Shown: one piece after another, positions 15,495 to 24,773 of the stretch
Layout of the letters: every line of letters starts with the position of its first letter
Numbering within the stretch: the stretch's first letter is position 1
Assembly (NCBI RefSeq): GCF_904066215.1
Contig: NZ_LR880474.1
Coordinates: 496,001-560,000, forward strand
Direction of reading: 5' to 3'
DNA: 64,000 nt
From: Microbacterium sp. Nx66
Lineage (GTDB): Bacteria > Actinomycetota > Actinomycetes > Actinomycetales > Microbacteriaceae
The notes under the pieces: model-generated
What the model saw: only the letters and a program-made list of their open reading frames with translations
Told to the model about the DNA's origin: nothing
The model's database searches: none
Position numbers and translations under genes: made by a program

Positions 15495-17062
15495 CCGCGG
15501 TCGCCGCGATCAGCGGCCAGGTGCGATCCGGGTCCTGGGCAGCGGGCGCTGCGGGCTACACGTCGGCGCAGGCCGATTGTGCGAGCATCCCCGGCATCGC
15601 CGGTCTGCTGATCCAGTACATCCAGCCCCTCCGCGAGTGGTTCGACGATCTGCTCGGCGACCCGGGCACCGTCGGCGCCTTCGCGGCGCGCTGGGAGGAC
15701 GCGGAGCGCGCGCTCGGCAGGACGCACGCGATGCTCAGCGACGCTGATCGTCGGCTGGTCGACCTGGACGGCCGCACGGTCAGGGCGTTGCGCGAGCGCT
15801 TCTCCGATGTGCTCTCCGTGAGCGAGGACGGCGTGCAGTGGACGGGCGCGACTGCGAGCGCCGTGCGTGCGGTCTCGCACATCATCGAGTCCACCCGCGT
15901 GCTGATCTGCGACTTCCTCGGCCGTCTCAGCCGATTCGCCGAGGACCTCTTCGGATGGTCGGTGAACCCGCTGTCGAAGCTCAAGGAGCTCGAGCGGTTC
16001 GCGAACTCCGCCGCGGAGTTCGTCACGGTCGGCGGCGCGCTCGTGAAGAACCTCATCAGCGCCGTCGTCTCACTCGCGGAGCTGCTGTACAAGCTCGTCC
16101 CGCTGGTCGGCGACGCGCTGCAGCGGCTCCGCGGAGTGATCGCCGACATGATGCCCGTGCTCGGGGGGCTGTTCGGCGGCCCGCTCGGAGTCCTCGGCGG
16201 CAATGTGCTGGACGACTTCCTCGACACGGACGTGAATGTGCGGGAGATCGACCCGGATGACCTGAGCGGGAGGGCGCTCCTCGCGTGGATCGAGGCGCAC
16301 GAAGTCACCAACCTGCGCTCCCTCTCGGATCTCGTCGCGGTGAACACGACGACGGACGCCATGGGCGGTCAGGACGCGACGGTCATCGACATCAAGCAGG
16401 TGCGGGCGGCGGACGGTTCGACCCACTGGGTGGTGTCGCTGCCCTCGACGCAGCCGTGGGAGTTCGACGGGCCGCACGGTGCGATGAACGACCGCGACAG
16501 CAACCTGGCTCTCATGATGGACAACCCGGTCTTCCGTGGACAGTATGAGCGCGCGGTCCTGCAGGCGATGAAGGAAGCGGGGATTCCCGCCGGCGCTGAT
16601 GTCGTCCTGACCGGTTTCAGCCAGGGAGGCATCATGGCGGCCAACCTCGCTGCCGACCCGACCTTCCCTTACAAGCCGCTCGCGGTGGTGACGAACGGTT
16701 CACCCGTCGACAACTTCGCGGTGCCGCCGCACGTCCCCGTCTATGCGTTCCAACACGCATCGGACGTCGTGCCGATGACCGATGGAAGCGCGGTGGCGGT
16801 GCCCGGACTACCCGGGCTGGCCCCCATCGACGTCCCGCACACGCCGATCACGGTTCTGCCGCCTAACATGCATCAGATCACGCTCCCCGACCCGCCAGGA
16901 AAGCACCTCTTCGATGCGCACGACAATGATGCGTACGCGGAATCCGTCGCCGCGTGGGAACGACACTATCGGTCTGAGAACGATGGCGAAGACCCCTGGG
17001 ATCTCGCCGGACTCGGGGGGCAGGTCATCGACCACCAGGTGTATTCGGGGGTGGAGCATTGA
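15491..17062 (+). CDS. T7SS-type alpha/beta-hydrolase, candidate effector
   Basis: 523 residues from GTG 15491. The first ~300 are helical (LIQYIQPLREWFDDLL, then LKELERFANSAAEFVTVGGA) with a hydrophobic Gly segment around 205-240; this resembles the long helical targeting part of T7SS effectors. The last ~190 residues form an alpha/beta-hydrolase: nucleophile Ser near 376 in GFSQGGIMAAN, an acidic residue in FQHASDVVP and His in PNMHQITL as likely triad. PE-PPE/cutinase-like lipase or esterase activity is probable, substrate unknown. No signal peptide, so T7SS export with the two helical neighbours is inferred. A lipoprotein follows directly. Confidence 0.8.
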   Translation: MTAVAAISGQVRSGSWAAGAAGYTSAQADCASIPGIAGLLIQYIQPLREWFDDLLGDPGTVGAFAARWEDAERALGRTHAMLSDADRRLVDLDGRTVRALRERFSDVLSVSEDGVQWTGATASAVRAVSHIIESTRVLICDFLGRLSRFAEDLFGWSVNPLSKLKELERFANSAAEFVTVGGALVKNLISAVVSLAELLYKLVPLVGDALQRLRGVIADMMPVLGGLFGGPLGVLGGNVLDDFLDTDVNVREIDPDDLSGRALLAWIEAHEVTNLRSLSDLVAVNTTTDAMGGQDATVIDIKQVRAADGSTHWVVSLPSTQPWEFDGPHGAMNDRDSNLALMMDNPVFRGQYERAVLQAMKEAGIPAGADVVLTGFSQGGIMAANLAADPTFPYKPLAVVTNGSPVDNFAVPPHVPVYAFQHASDVVPMTDGSAVAVPGLPGLAPIDVPHTPITVLPPNMHQITLPDPPGKHLFDAHDNDAYAESVAAWERHYRSENDGEDPWDLAGLGGQVIDHQVYSGVEH

Positions 17063-17517
17063 GGCGTCATCGCGCTCTTGCTGCCGCCGCGCTTCTCGCA
17101 GGGGCGGTCTCTTCCCTTACCGGTTGCTCGCTCGTAGCTGGCGATCTGGCGGACGACGAGGTCGAGGAGATCCCCGCGGCGCTGTTGGCCTCCGATGTCG
17201 GAGTCACCGAGGCGTTTGCAGAGAAGGCGACGAGCGGCCTCTCCTTCGAGCTGTCGGTCGGCGTCTATCTCGATGATGCGGAGTTCACCGAGTCGGACCT
17301 CGCGTCGGTTCTTCAGATCATCATCGATGAGAACGATCTGCCGACCGATGACATCGAGCTTGCGGTCCGTGACGTCGACGGTGCGGCCATCGACCTCGAA
17401 TCGATGATGGAGCGGCTGGTCCCGGGAGTCGTCGACACGTCTGTGTATGGGCACGTCACGCTCACGACCGACGGCGCACGCGAGATCATCGACGCCGTCG
17501 GAGCGGGGGCATCGTGA
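17059..17517 (+). CDS. Lipoprotein, candidate immunity protein of the hydrolase
   Basis: 152 residues from a TTG start whose bases overlap the hydrolase stop (TTGA), with GGGTGGAG just upstream. Signal peptide with lipobox SLTGC, then a strongly acidic mature domain of about 125 residues (SFELSVGVYLDDAEFTES). No known domain recognised. A small lipoprotein translated right after an exported lipase-like protein matches the arrangement of lipoprotein antitoxins that guard the outer membrane face; this is inference. Confidence 0.75.
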   Translation: MRRHRALAAAALLAGAVSSLTGCSLVAGDLADDEVEEIPAALLASDVGVTEAFAEKATSGLSFELSVGVYLDDAEFTESDLASVLQIIIDENDLPTDDIELAVRDVDGAAIDLESMMERLVPGVVDTSVYGHVTLTTDGAREIIDAVGAGAS

Positions 17518-17569
17518 TCCCCCGAAGTGCCTGCGGCGGCGCCGCGCGGCGAGAGCCTCGCGCAGTGGA

Positions 17570-17581
17570 TAGGGTGCAGGT
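17570..17581 (+). promoter_or_regulatory. Leaderless-type promoter for second eccD
   Basis: TAGGGT (17570-17575) followed by six bases and the GTG start at 17582. The same TANNNT-six-start layout recurs in the window. The 64-base gap after the lipoprotein gene therefore probably holds a separate promoter for eccD2, the FHA gene and eccC. Confidence 0.5.
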
Positions 17582-18946
17582 GTGTCAGTCGAGATCGTAG
17601 AGCGGCGTCGGATCGTCCTCCAGAGCGAAGATCGTCGCATCGACCTCTCCCTGCCGCTCGACGAGACGCTGGAGGACGCCCTCACCCTGAGCGGGATCCC
17701 CGACGCGGACCGGTTCGTCACGATCGGCCCCGGGGGATACGAGATCCCCGGCGACACCGAGTGCGAAGACCTCGTCGACGGTGGCCTCTATGCGTTGATC
17801 GACCGCACGGCTCTGGCTCCGCAGGCGCGCCCGGCGGAGAAGGCGACGGGCCAGACGCGCGCCGACCACGGCGCACGGTGGTGGCTGCTGGCCGTGAGCG
17901 GGATGCTGCTCGTCGCGGTCTTCGCCCAGGGCGCCGTCGATCCGCTGATCCGGCTTCTCGTCGCCCTCCTCGTCGCGGCCGGTGCGATCGGTGGCGCTGT
18001 CGCGTGGGCGCGACGAGACTCCGCGGCGGGAGTGCGCGGCATCCTCGGGGTGCTCGCGCCGGTGCTGCTGTCGTTCGCGGCCGGCGTTCTCCTCATCCCG
18101 GCCGGGCTGGAGGACGCGTCGCACCTGTCGACCGCCACCGGGTTCCTCGCGGCGGGTGTCACCACCGCGATCATCGCCGTCACGGCTAGGGCTCGCCCGA
18201 TGCGCGCCGCGGCCGGGACGGCGACGGTGCTGCTCGTGGGCCTCGCCGCCGTCTGGGGCCTGGCACTGCTCCTGCGGTGGGGGGAGGCGGAGGCCGCCGC
18301 CGTCTCGCTCGGCCTCGTTCCGCTGGGCCTGCGTGCCCTCCCGAGCAGCCTCGTCAACCTGCCCGAAGGCTACTTCATCGACTACAAGCACTTCATGACC
18401 AGCCGGTGGACCGTGCGCGGAGCCATCCCCGAGTCGGTCGGGCTGCTGCGTCCGGAGCGCATCACCGCCGTGGTCGACGATTCCTCCGCGCGCCTCATCG
18501 CGGGCACCGCCGTGCTGAGCATCGTGGCCGCGGCGATGGCTCCGGTCGCGTTCCTGCGGCCCTGGCCCGATGACGCGTTCGTGGTATCCGGCGGGATCGC
18601 TCTCCTCTGCTGCCTCGCGCTCGCCCTGCTGCTCACGCCGCGGCACACCACCTCGCGCCTCCTCCGGTGGTTCCCCCGTGCCGCGGCCGCCGTGGTCTGC
18701 CTCGTCGCCGGCATCCAGGTCGCGGCGGCCCTCGGGAGCGGCTTCCACCTGCTCGGAGCGGCCCTGCTGTTCCTCGTCGGGTTGGCGGCGGTGGCCGTCG
18801 TCATCCCGGTGTCCAAGGGCGCGAAGTCGCTGGTGTGGTCGCGGGTCGGAGACGCGTTCGAGTGGCTCGCCGTCGCGCTCGCCCTACCGTCGGCCCTGCT
18901 CTACGCGAATGCGCTCTCCCTGGTTCGTGGAATGATGGCCGGATGA
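17582..18946 (+). CDS. EccD-like T7SS membrane protein, second copy
   Basis: 454 residues with a short ubiquitin-like N-terminus (about 1-80, RRIVLQSEDRRIDLSLPLDE and ECEDLVDGGLYALIDRT) and about eleven membrane helices. Low identity to the EccD at 4480, but same order of parts and a similar last segment (VVIPVSKGAKSLVWSRVGDAFEW compared with the LTLLTPKARLRLTRLGDTVE end of the first). One polar insert (LPEGYFIDYKHFMTSRWTV) is odd. It may form a hetero-pair with the first EccD in the pore, replacing the usual homodimer. Overlaps the FHA gene by ATGA. Confidence 0.85.
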   Translation: MSVEIVERRRIVLQSEDRRIDLSLPLDETLEDALTLSGIPDADRFVTIGPGGYEIPGDTECEDLVDGGLYALIDRTALAPQARPAEKATGQTRADHGARWWLLAVSGMLLVAVFAQGAVDPLIRLLVALLVAAGAIGGAVAWARRDSAAGVRGILGVLAPVLLSFAAGVLLIPAGLEDASHLSTATGFLAAGVTTAIIAVTARARPMRAAAGTATVLLVGLAAVWGLALLLRWGEAEAAAVSLGLVPLGLRALPSSLVNLPEGYFIDYKHFMTSRWTVRGAIPESVGLLRPERITAVVDDSSARLIAGTAVLSIVAAAMAPVAFLRPWPDDAFVVSGGIALLCCLALALLLTPRHTTSRLLRWFPRAAAAVVCLVAGIQVAAALGSGFHLLGAALLFLVGLAAVAVVIPVSKGAKSLVWSRVGDAFEWLAVALALPSALLYANALSLVRGMMAG

Positions 18947-20184
18947 GCGGGAACGGCCCATCACAGTCCTGGCCGAGCGGGGGTCCGATCCCGCCGATGG
19001 CGCCCGGCGCAGACCGTCCAGGGGAGATCCCCGCGCTGCCGCCCGCCCTGATCGCGGCGCCGCCGGGCGTCGACGGCACGCCGCTCCGCCAGACGCCCGC
19101 GCCGCCCACGCCGATCGCCTCGTCGCGACGCACCGTCCCTCGGCCGGCCGAGGGACTCGGCCCCGCCTTCCGTGGAGCCCCAGCGGGCACCATCCAGCGG
19201 ATCGCCGCCTTCACCCTCGACGCGGCCGCCGTGTTCCTCGGGTCCGCCGTCGTCCTCGTGCTGACCCAGAGCGTGCTGCTCGCGGGCCTCACCGTCTTCG
19301 AGCTCGCCCTGTTCCTCTGGGTGCTGGAAGCGCGAACCGGCCTCACCCTCGGCAACGCCGTGCTGCGCCTGCGCAGTGCCCGCGCCGACCGGCCGTGGTC
19401 CCCGGGGATCGGGCGCCAGTTCGTCCGCGGCATCATCACCGGCGCCGGCTTCCTCGTGGCCGTCGGCAGCTGGGTCGTCGTCGCCTCCAGCGCCTGGGAT
19501 CGCGGCGGCAGACGGCAGTCCTGGGCCGACCGCGTGGCCGGCACCGTCGTGGTCGCCGTGCCCGCCAAGGCGGCCGTCGAGGCTCCGCCGACTCCTGCCG
19601 CGGTGGAGGCCGCTCCGCTCGCTCCGCCGCAGGTCGTGCCGCTGGTGGCGTCGCCGTCTGTCGTGGACGAGGACTCCCAGCCCACCGACGCCCGCGCGGC
19701 CTCCCGCCGCACCGAGACCCCGGAACCGGCGGCACCCGGATCGGATCGGCCGCTCTTCACCGTCGCCCCGGCGCCCGGGTCGCAGGCGGGTGCCGAGGCC
19801 CCGGCCCCTGCCCCCGAGACCGGGGCGCTGCTGCTCATCTTCGACACGGGTCAGCGCGTGCAGCTCGCCCTCCCCGTCGCCGCGAACCTCGGGCGCGGCC
19901 CCGTCGCCAGCGCCCACGACGACCGCCTCATCGTCGTCACCGACCCCGACGCGTCGGTCTCGAAGACCCATCTGCGCATCGAGCACTCCCGCGGCCGCAC
20001 CTGGGTCACCGACTTCGGTTCCACGAACGGCTCCGACGTCCGCAGCGACGACGGCCAGACGACCGAGCTGGTCGCGGGCGAGCGCGTGCTCCTCGACGAC
20101 GCCGACCGTGTCCGCATGGGCAACCGCAGCTTCACCATCAGCCTTCTGCTGGGCACCGACAGCAGCGCCGGAGAGAGAGCATGA
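18943..20184 (+). CDS. RDD-domain membrane protein with C-terminal FHA domain
   Basis: 413 residues. A Pro-rich start (1-65), an RDD-type membrane part (about 76-195, AAFTLDAAAVFLGSAVVLVL and later helices), a Pro/Ala linker, and an FHA domain (about 305-395) with the expected phospho-Thr binding signature: LGRG, SVSKTHLRI and DFGSTNGSDV. The FHA side faces the cytoplasm. Tightly coupled to eccD2 and eccC by ATGA overlaps at both ends. It likely recruits a phosphorylated protein to the secretion complex; the Thr-repeat protein at 601 is a candidate ligand. Confidence 0.9.
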   Translation: MSGNGPSQSWPSGGPIPPMAPGADRPGEIPALPPALIAAPPGVDGTPLRQTPAPPTPIASSRRTVPRPAEGLGPAFRGAPAGTIQRIAAFTLDAAAVFLGSAVVLVLTQSVLLAGLTVFELALFLWVLEARTGLTLGNAVLRLRSARADRPWSPGIGRQFVRGIITGAGFLVAVGSWVVVASSAWDRGGRRQSWADRVAGTVVVAVPAKAAVEAPPTPAAVEAAPLAPPQVVPLVASPSVVDEDSQPTDARAASRRTETPEPAAPGSDRPLFTVAPAPGSQAGAEAPAPAPETGALLLIFDTGQRVQLALPVAANLGRGPVASAHDDRLIVVTDPDASVSKTHLRIEHSRGRTWVTDFGSTNGSDVRSDDGQTTELVAGERVLLDDADRVRMGNRSFTISLLLGTDSSAGERA

Positions 20185-23100
20185 CAGGACCCCGTCTCGC
20201 CCCGCCCCGTGTCCCCTCCGGGAGGCTCCCGGTCCAGGCCCCGCCGGAGCTGCAGCCGAACGACGGCGGCATCGGGATCCTCGGGTCGCTGCTGCCCATG
20301 CTCGGCAGCGTCGGCGCGATCGTCATGGTCACCATGTCGAACCAGTCCGTCACGGGTCTGCTCACCGGCGGCATGTTCCTGCTGTCCTCGCTCGGCTTCG
20401 TCGCCGTCAACGGCTGGCGGCAGCGCTCCCAGCGGCAGGCGGCCACGCTCGGTGCCCGCCGCGAGTATCTGGCGTACCTGACCGAGTTGCGGCAGACCGT
20501 CCGCGTCGCCGCCCGACAGCAGCGCCGCTCCGCGAACTGGCACCTGCCCGCCCCGTCGACCCTGCCGTACCTCGCGGAGGAGCGCACCCGCGTCTGGGAG
20601 CGCGGCGTCAACGACCCCGACTTCCTGTCGGTCCGCGTGGGCGTCACCGATCAGCCGCTGTGCGTCACGCTCGAAGCCCCGGAGCTCCCGCCACTGGCGC
20701 AGCTCGACCCCGTCGCCGCCTCGGCCGCGCACCGCTTCATGCTGACGCACGAGGTCCAGAAGAACCTCCCGCTCGGCGTCACCCTCCGCGACTACGCCCG
20801 CATCGAGATCACCGGCGACGAGGACGAGACCCGCGCGCTGGCGAGAGCCATGCTGCTGCATGCGGCCACCATGCACGACCCCGACGTGCTGCAGATCGTC
20901 ATCGCCGCGGATACCGGCGTGCTCCCGCAGTGGGAGTGGGCGAAGTGGCTGCCGCACACGCATTCGCGCACCGTGCGGGACGGCCTCGGCGCCGCCCGCA
21001 TGATCGGCTCGCAGCTGTCCGAGCTCGAGGACATGCTGCCGCCCGAGGTGCGTGAGCGCTCGCGCTTCGCCCGCGACGGCTCCGGACCGAAGACGCCGCA
21101 CATCGTCATCGTCACGGACGGCGCCACGACATCGTTCAACGACGCCCTCGTCACCGGCGACGGCGTGCAGGGCGTGACCGTGATCGACCTCCCCGCCCGC
21201 TGGGGCGACCTCGACGACCCCAACGCCCTGCGCATCGCTTTCGAGACCGGCGGTGCCAGCACACGCGCCGAGCTCGTCAGCCTGCAGGTGCCCGCACGGC
21301 CGTTCGAGGCCGATGCGATCACCATCGTCGAGGCGGAGGCGACCGCCCGTCGGCTCATCGCCCTGTACTCGGGCGGCACCGCGATCGCCAGCAAGAAGAG
21401 CGCGACCGGCCAGGCCGAGCTCGTCGAGCTCCTCGGCCTGCCCGACGTGCGCGACCTCGACCTCGACGCCGCGTGGGCACCGCGCCTGGAGCGCGATCGG
21501 CTCCGCGTGCCGATCGGCCAGACCGAGGACGGCAGCCCGCTCATCCTCGACATCAAGGAATCGGCGCAGCAGGGTATGGGCCCGCACGGCCTCATCATCG
21601 GCGCCACCGGCTCCGGGAAGTCGGAGGTACTCCGCACGCTGGTGCTGGCCCTCGCGATGACCCATTCGCCGGAGCAGCTCAACTTCGTGCTCGTCGACTT
21701 CAAGGGTGGGGCGACGTTCGCCGGCATGGCCGACATGCCGCACGTCTCGGCGATCATCACGAACCTCGGTGAGGAGATCTCCCTCGTCGACCGCATGCAG
21801 GACGCGCTCCAGGGCGAGATGGTCCGCCGACAGGAGCTGCTGCGGGCCACCGGCCCGTTCGCCAACGTGGCCGACTACGAGAAGGCGCGTCGCGGCGGAC
21901 GCACCGATCTGGCGCCGCTGCCTGCCCTGCTCATCGTCGCCGACGAGTTCTCCGAGCTCCTGTCGGCGAAGCCGGAGTTCGTCGACACGTTCGTCAACAT
22001 CGGCCGCCTCGGCCGCTCGCTGCAGGTCCACCTGCTGCTGTCCTCCCAGCGACTCGAAGAGGGAAAGCTGCGCGGCCTCGACACGCACCTCTCGTACCGC
22101 ATCGGTCTTCGGACGTTCTCGGCGGCCGAGTCCCGCACGGTCCTCGGCGTGCCGGACGCCTATCACCTGCCCACCCAGCCGGGCGCCGGCATCCTGAAGT
22201 CCGACACCGAGACGATGACGCAGTTCCGTGCCGCGTACGTATCGGGCCCGCCGCCGCGTCGTCGCCGGAGGGCGTCGTCCGGCGGCTCCGGCCAGAGCAC
22301 CGGCTCGACGGCGGTCGAGCTGTTCACCGCCGCGCCGGTGTGGCGGGCGGAGGCACCCGTGGACGAGCCGGAGGTCATGGTCGACGCCGAACCGGAGGAG
22401 AAGCGCAACACCTTCGAGATCGCGGTCGAGTCCATGAAGGGACGCGGCCCCGCGGCCCACCAGGTGTGGCTGCCGCCGCTGGTGACGCCGGCCACCCTCG
22501 ACCAGCTCTTCGGCGACCTCGTCGAGGACCCGTCGCTCGGGCTCGTCTCCCCGCGCTGGCGGGGTGCGGGGGCGCTCACGGTCCCGCTCGGCATCGTCGA
22601 CGTGCCGCTGGAGCAGCGCCGCGAGAACCTCGCGGTCTCCCTCGGCGGCGCGGCCGGCCACATGGCGATCGTCGGCGCGCCGCTGAGCGGCAAGAGCACG
22701 CTCGCGCGGACGACGGTCGCCGCGCTGGCGCTCACCCACACGCCCCAGGAGGTGCAGTTCTTCGTCATCGACTTCGGCGGCGGCAGCTTCACCGGCCTGC
22801 AGGACTTCACGCACATCAGCGGCGTCGCGACCCGCTCCGAGCCGGACGTGGTCCGCCGTACGGTCGCCGAGGTCACCAGCCTGCTGAACGCCCGCGAGGT
22901 GTACTTCCGGCAGAACGGCATCGACTCGATCGACGCGTACCGCCAGCGCCGTGCGCAGGGTCTCACCGACGACGGCTATGGCGACATCTTCCTCATCGTC
23001 GACGGCTGGGGCACGCTGCGCGCCGAGTTCGAGATGCTGGAGCCGCAGATCCAGGCGATCGCCGCGCGGGGTCTCACCTACGGCGTCCACGTCGTGATCA

Positions 23101-24158
23101 CGGCGGCGCGTTGGATGGAGATCCGGGCGAACATCAAGGACCTCATCGGCACCCGCATCGAGCTGCGCCTGGGCGACCCGACCGACTCCGAGGTCAACCG
23201 CAAGGCGGCGGAGAACGTCACGGCCATCCCCGGCCGCGGCCTCAACGACCGCGGCCTGCAGATGCTCACGGCGCTGCCCCGCGTCGACGGGGTGGACGAC
23301 GCGTCGAGCCTCGCCGACGGGATCGACGACCTCGTGGCACGGGTCGCGGCGGCGTGGCACGGACCGGCAGGGCCCAAGCTGCGGCTGCTGCCCTCGCGCA
23401 TCAGCCATGCCGATCTGCGCGCCGTGGCGGCCGCGCAGTCGCCGGACGGCACGGAGCCCCGCGAACTCCTGCTGGGCATCGATGAGGCGAACCTCGCCCC
23501 GTTCTCGATCGATCCGGTCGCCGAGCCGCTGCTGTACCTGTACGGCGACGCGGACTCCGGCAAGTCGTCGATGCTCCGCGGCGTCGTGCACGAGATCACG
23601 CGCCTGTACGGGCCGACCGAGGCGAAGATCTTCGTCGTCGACTACCGTCGTGCCCTCCTGGGCGAGATCCCGCAGGAGTACCTCGGCGCCTACCTCACGT
23701 CGCACGAGATGACGGAGGGCGGGATGAACGAGCTCGCCCAGTTCTTCCGCAGCCGCATCCCGGGACCCGACGTCACGCCCGACCAGCTCCGCAGCCGATC
23801 GTGGTGGAAGGGCGCGGAAGGGTTCGTCCTCATCGACGACTACGACCTCGTGGCGACCTCGCAGGGCAACCCGGTCGCGGTGCTCGCACCGCTGCTCGCG
23901 CAGGCGGCCGATCTCGGCCTTCACGTGATCCTCACCCGCCGCACCGGCGGGGCGAGCCGCGCCGCGTACGATCCCATCATCCAGCGCATGACCGACCTGG
24001 GTGCGACCGGCATCCTGCTCTCCGGCAGCCCCGAGGAGGGCCAGCTCATCGGCAAGGTGAAGGCGGTTCCCGCGATCCCCGGCCGTGCGCAGATCGTCAG
24101 CCGCGATCGGGGCCTCGTCTCCGCGCAGCTGCTGTGGGTGCCGCCGAGCTACGAGTGA
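20181..24158 (+). CDS. eccC: EccC, T7SS motor with three FtsK/SpoIIIE ATPase domains
   Basis: 1325 residues, full family length. Two membrane helices (about 28-75) and a stalk lead to three P-loop domains: GATGSGKS (474-481), GAPLSGKS (832-839) and GDADSGKS (1122-1129), with Walker B stretches LLIVADEFSELL, DIFLIVDGWG and FVLIDDYDLV. All three Lys are present; the second and third lack a classical Asp-Glu pair, which is common as these domains mainly bind substrate tails. EccC drives export and reads YxxxD/E signals. Start ATG 20181 overlaps the FHA gene stop. Only one eccC serves the locus. Confidence 0.97.
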   Translation: MTGPRLAPPRVPSGRLPVQAPPELQPNDGGIGILGSLLPMLGSVGAIVMVTMSNQSVTGLLTGGMFLLSSLGFVAVNGWRQRSQRQAATLGARREYLAYLTELRQTVRVAARQQRRSANWHLPAPSTLPYLAEERTRVWERGVNDPDFLSVRVGVTDQPLCVTLEAPELPPLAQLDPVAASAAHRFMLTHEVQKNLPLGVTLRDYARIEITGDEDETRALARAMLLHAATMHDPDVLQIVIAADTGVLPQWEWAKWLPHTHSRTVRDGLGAARMIGSQLSELEDMLPPEVRERSRFARDGSGPKTPHIVIVTDGATTSFNDALVTGDGVQGVTVIDLPARWGDLDDPNALRIAFETGGASTRAELVSLQVPARPFEADAITIVEAEATARRLIALYSGGTAIASKKSATGQAELVELLGLPDVRDLDLDAAWAPRLERDRLRVPIGQTEDGSPLILDIKESAQQGMGPHGLIIGATGSGKSEVLRTLVLALAMTHSPEQLNFVLVDFKGGATFAGMADMPHVSAIITNLGEEISLVDRMQDALQGEMVRRQELLRATGPFANVADYEKARRGGRTDLAPLPALLIVADEFSELLSAKPEFVDTFVNIGRLGRSLQVHLLLSSQRLEEGKLRGLDTHLSYRIGLRTFSAAESRTVLGVPDAYHLPTQPGAGILKSDTETMTQFRAAYVSGPPPRRRRRASSGGSGQSTGSTAVELFTAAPVWRAEAPVDEPEVMVDAEPEEKRNTFEIAVESMKGRGPAAHQVWLPPLVTPATLDQLFGDLVEDPSLGLVSPRWRGAGALTVPLGIVDVPLEQRRENLAVSLGGAAGHMAIVGAPLSGKSTLARTTVAALALTHTPQEVQFFVIDFGGGSFTGLQDFTHISGVATRSEPDVVRRTVAEVTSLLNAREVYFRQNGIDSIDAYRQRRAQGLTDDGYGDIFLIVDGWGTLRAEFEMLEPQIQAIAARGLTYGVHVVITAARWMEIRANIKDLIGTRIELRLGDPTDSEVNRKAAENVTAIPGRGLNDRGLQMLTALPRVDGVDDASSLADGIDDLVARVAAAWHGPAGPKLRLLPSRISHADLRAVAAAQSPDGTEPRELLLGIDEANLAPFSIDPVAEPLLYLYGDADSGKSSMLRGVVHEITRLYGPTEAKIFVVDYRRALLGEIPQEYLGAYLTSHEMTEGGMNELAQFFRSRIPGPDVTPDQLRSRSWWKGAEGFVLIDDYDLVATSQGNPVAVLAPLLAQAADLGLHVILTRRTGGASRAAYDPIIQRMTDLGATGILLSGSPEEGQLIGKVKAVPAIPGRAQIVSRDRGLVSAQLLWVPPSYE

Positions 24159-24177
24159 CAACCGAGGAGAGACCGAG

Positions 24178-24480
24178 ATGACCTTCGAACCGACGCCGGC
24201 CGCAGCGCCGATGGTCCCACCCGTGCTGTACCTGCCCCTGAGCGTGACGTCGACGCCGGAGGAGCAGCTCGTCGAGATCCGGGAGCTGAAGGACGGGCGG
24301 CGTGCGCTGCTCGCCTACACCGCCCTGGACCGGCTGCTGGAGCTCGCCGGCGAGCGGCAGCCCTGGGTCCTGGTGCGCACCGAGGACCTCGGTCAGATCA
24401 AGGAGGCGCAGCCCTACGACGTCGTCATCTTCGACCTCGACGTGCCCGCGTCCTACCGCCGGAACGGAGCCATCGCATGA
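24178..24480 (+). CDS. SseB-like small protein
   Basis: 100 residues, compact alpha/beta, with VLYLPLSV, RRALLAYTALDRLLELAG, PWVLVRTEDL and DVVIFDLDVPA. The order fits the SseB N-terminal/SAV_915-like family often found beside T7SS genes; the role is not known. ATG 24178 is preferred to an upstream in-frame codon inside eccC. Ends in ATGA overlap with the next gene, so it belongs to the last cargo module, perhaps as a cytoplasmic helper. Confidence 0.65.
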   Translation: MTFEPTPAAAPMVPPVLYLPLSVTSTPEEQLVEIRELKDGRRALLAYTALDRLLELAGERQPWVLVRTEDLGQIKEAQPYDVVIFDLDVPASYRRNGAIA

Positions 24481-24773
24481 GCCGCATCGCGATGGACCCG
24501 GAGGTGATGGCCGTCCATGCGGACATGCACGAGGAGGCGGTCGAGCTCATCGAGACGAAGCTCTCCGGCATTCCGACGGCCGTCGACGGCGGACTCGCCT
24601 CCGACACGGTCGCCGCCATCATGCAGCGGGTGGGGGAGGGCGTCGACGCCCTGTACCGGATCAACGGCACCCTGGGAGAGATCGTCCGCGCCATCGCCGA
24701 CGACGCGGAGACGAACGAACAGGACGTGATCGACCAGCTCGACCCGGTCGCGGCCATCGTCGAGGACCTCTGA
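24477..24773 (+). CDS. Small helical Esx-like protein without WXG
   Basis: 98 residues of WXG100 size forming two helices (about 8-30 and 42-90) with a Gly turn (VDGGLASDTVAAIM) in place of Trp-x-Gly. No YxxxD/E. Start overlaps the previous gene (ATGA), and the stop overlaps the next start (TGATG). It is well placed to be the small partner of the 24773 protein. Similar to the LXG-partner idea, no fixed family name given. Confidence 0.72.
   Translation: MSRIAMDPEVMAVHADMHEEAVELIETKLSGIPTAVDGGLASDTVAAIMQRVGEGVDALYRINGTLGEIVRAIADDAETNEQDVIDQLDPVAAIVEDL

Noticed and set aside
19851..24161. A 1436-codon open frame antisense to eccC
   Set aside because: Shadow frame caused by GC skew at third positions; no domain is recognisable and eccC itself is unmistakable.
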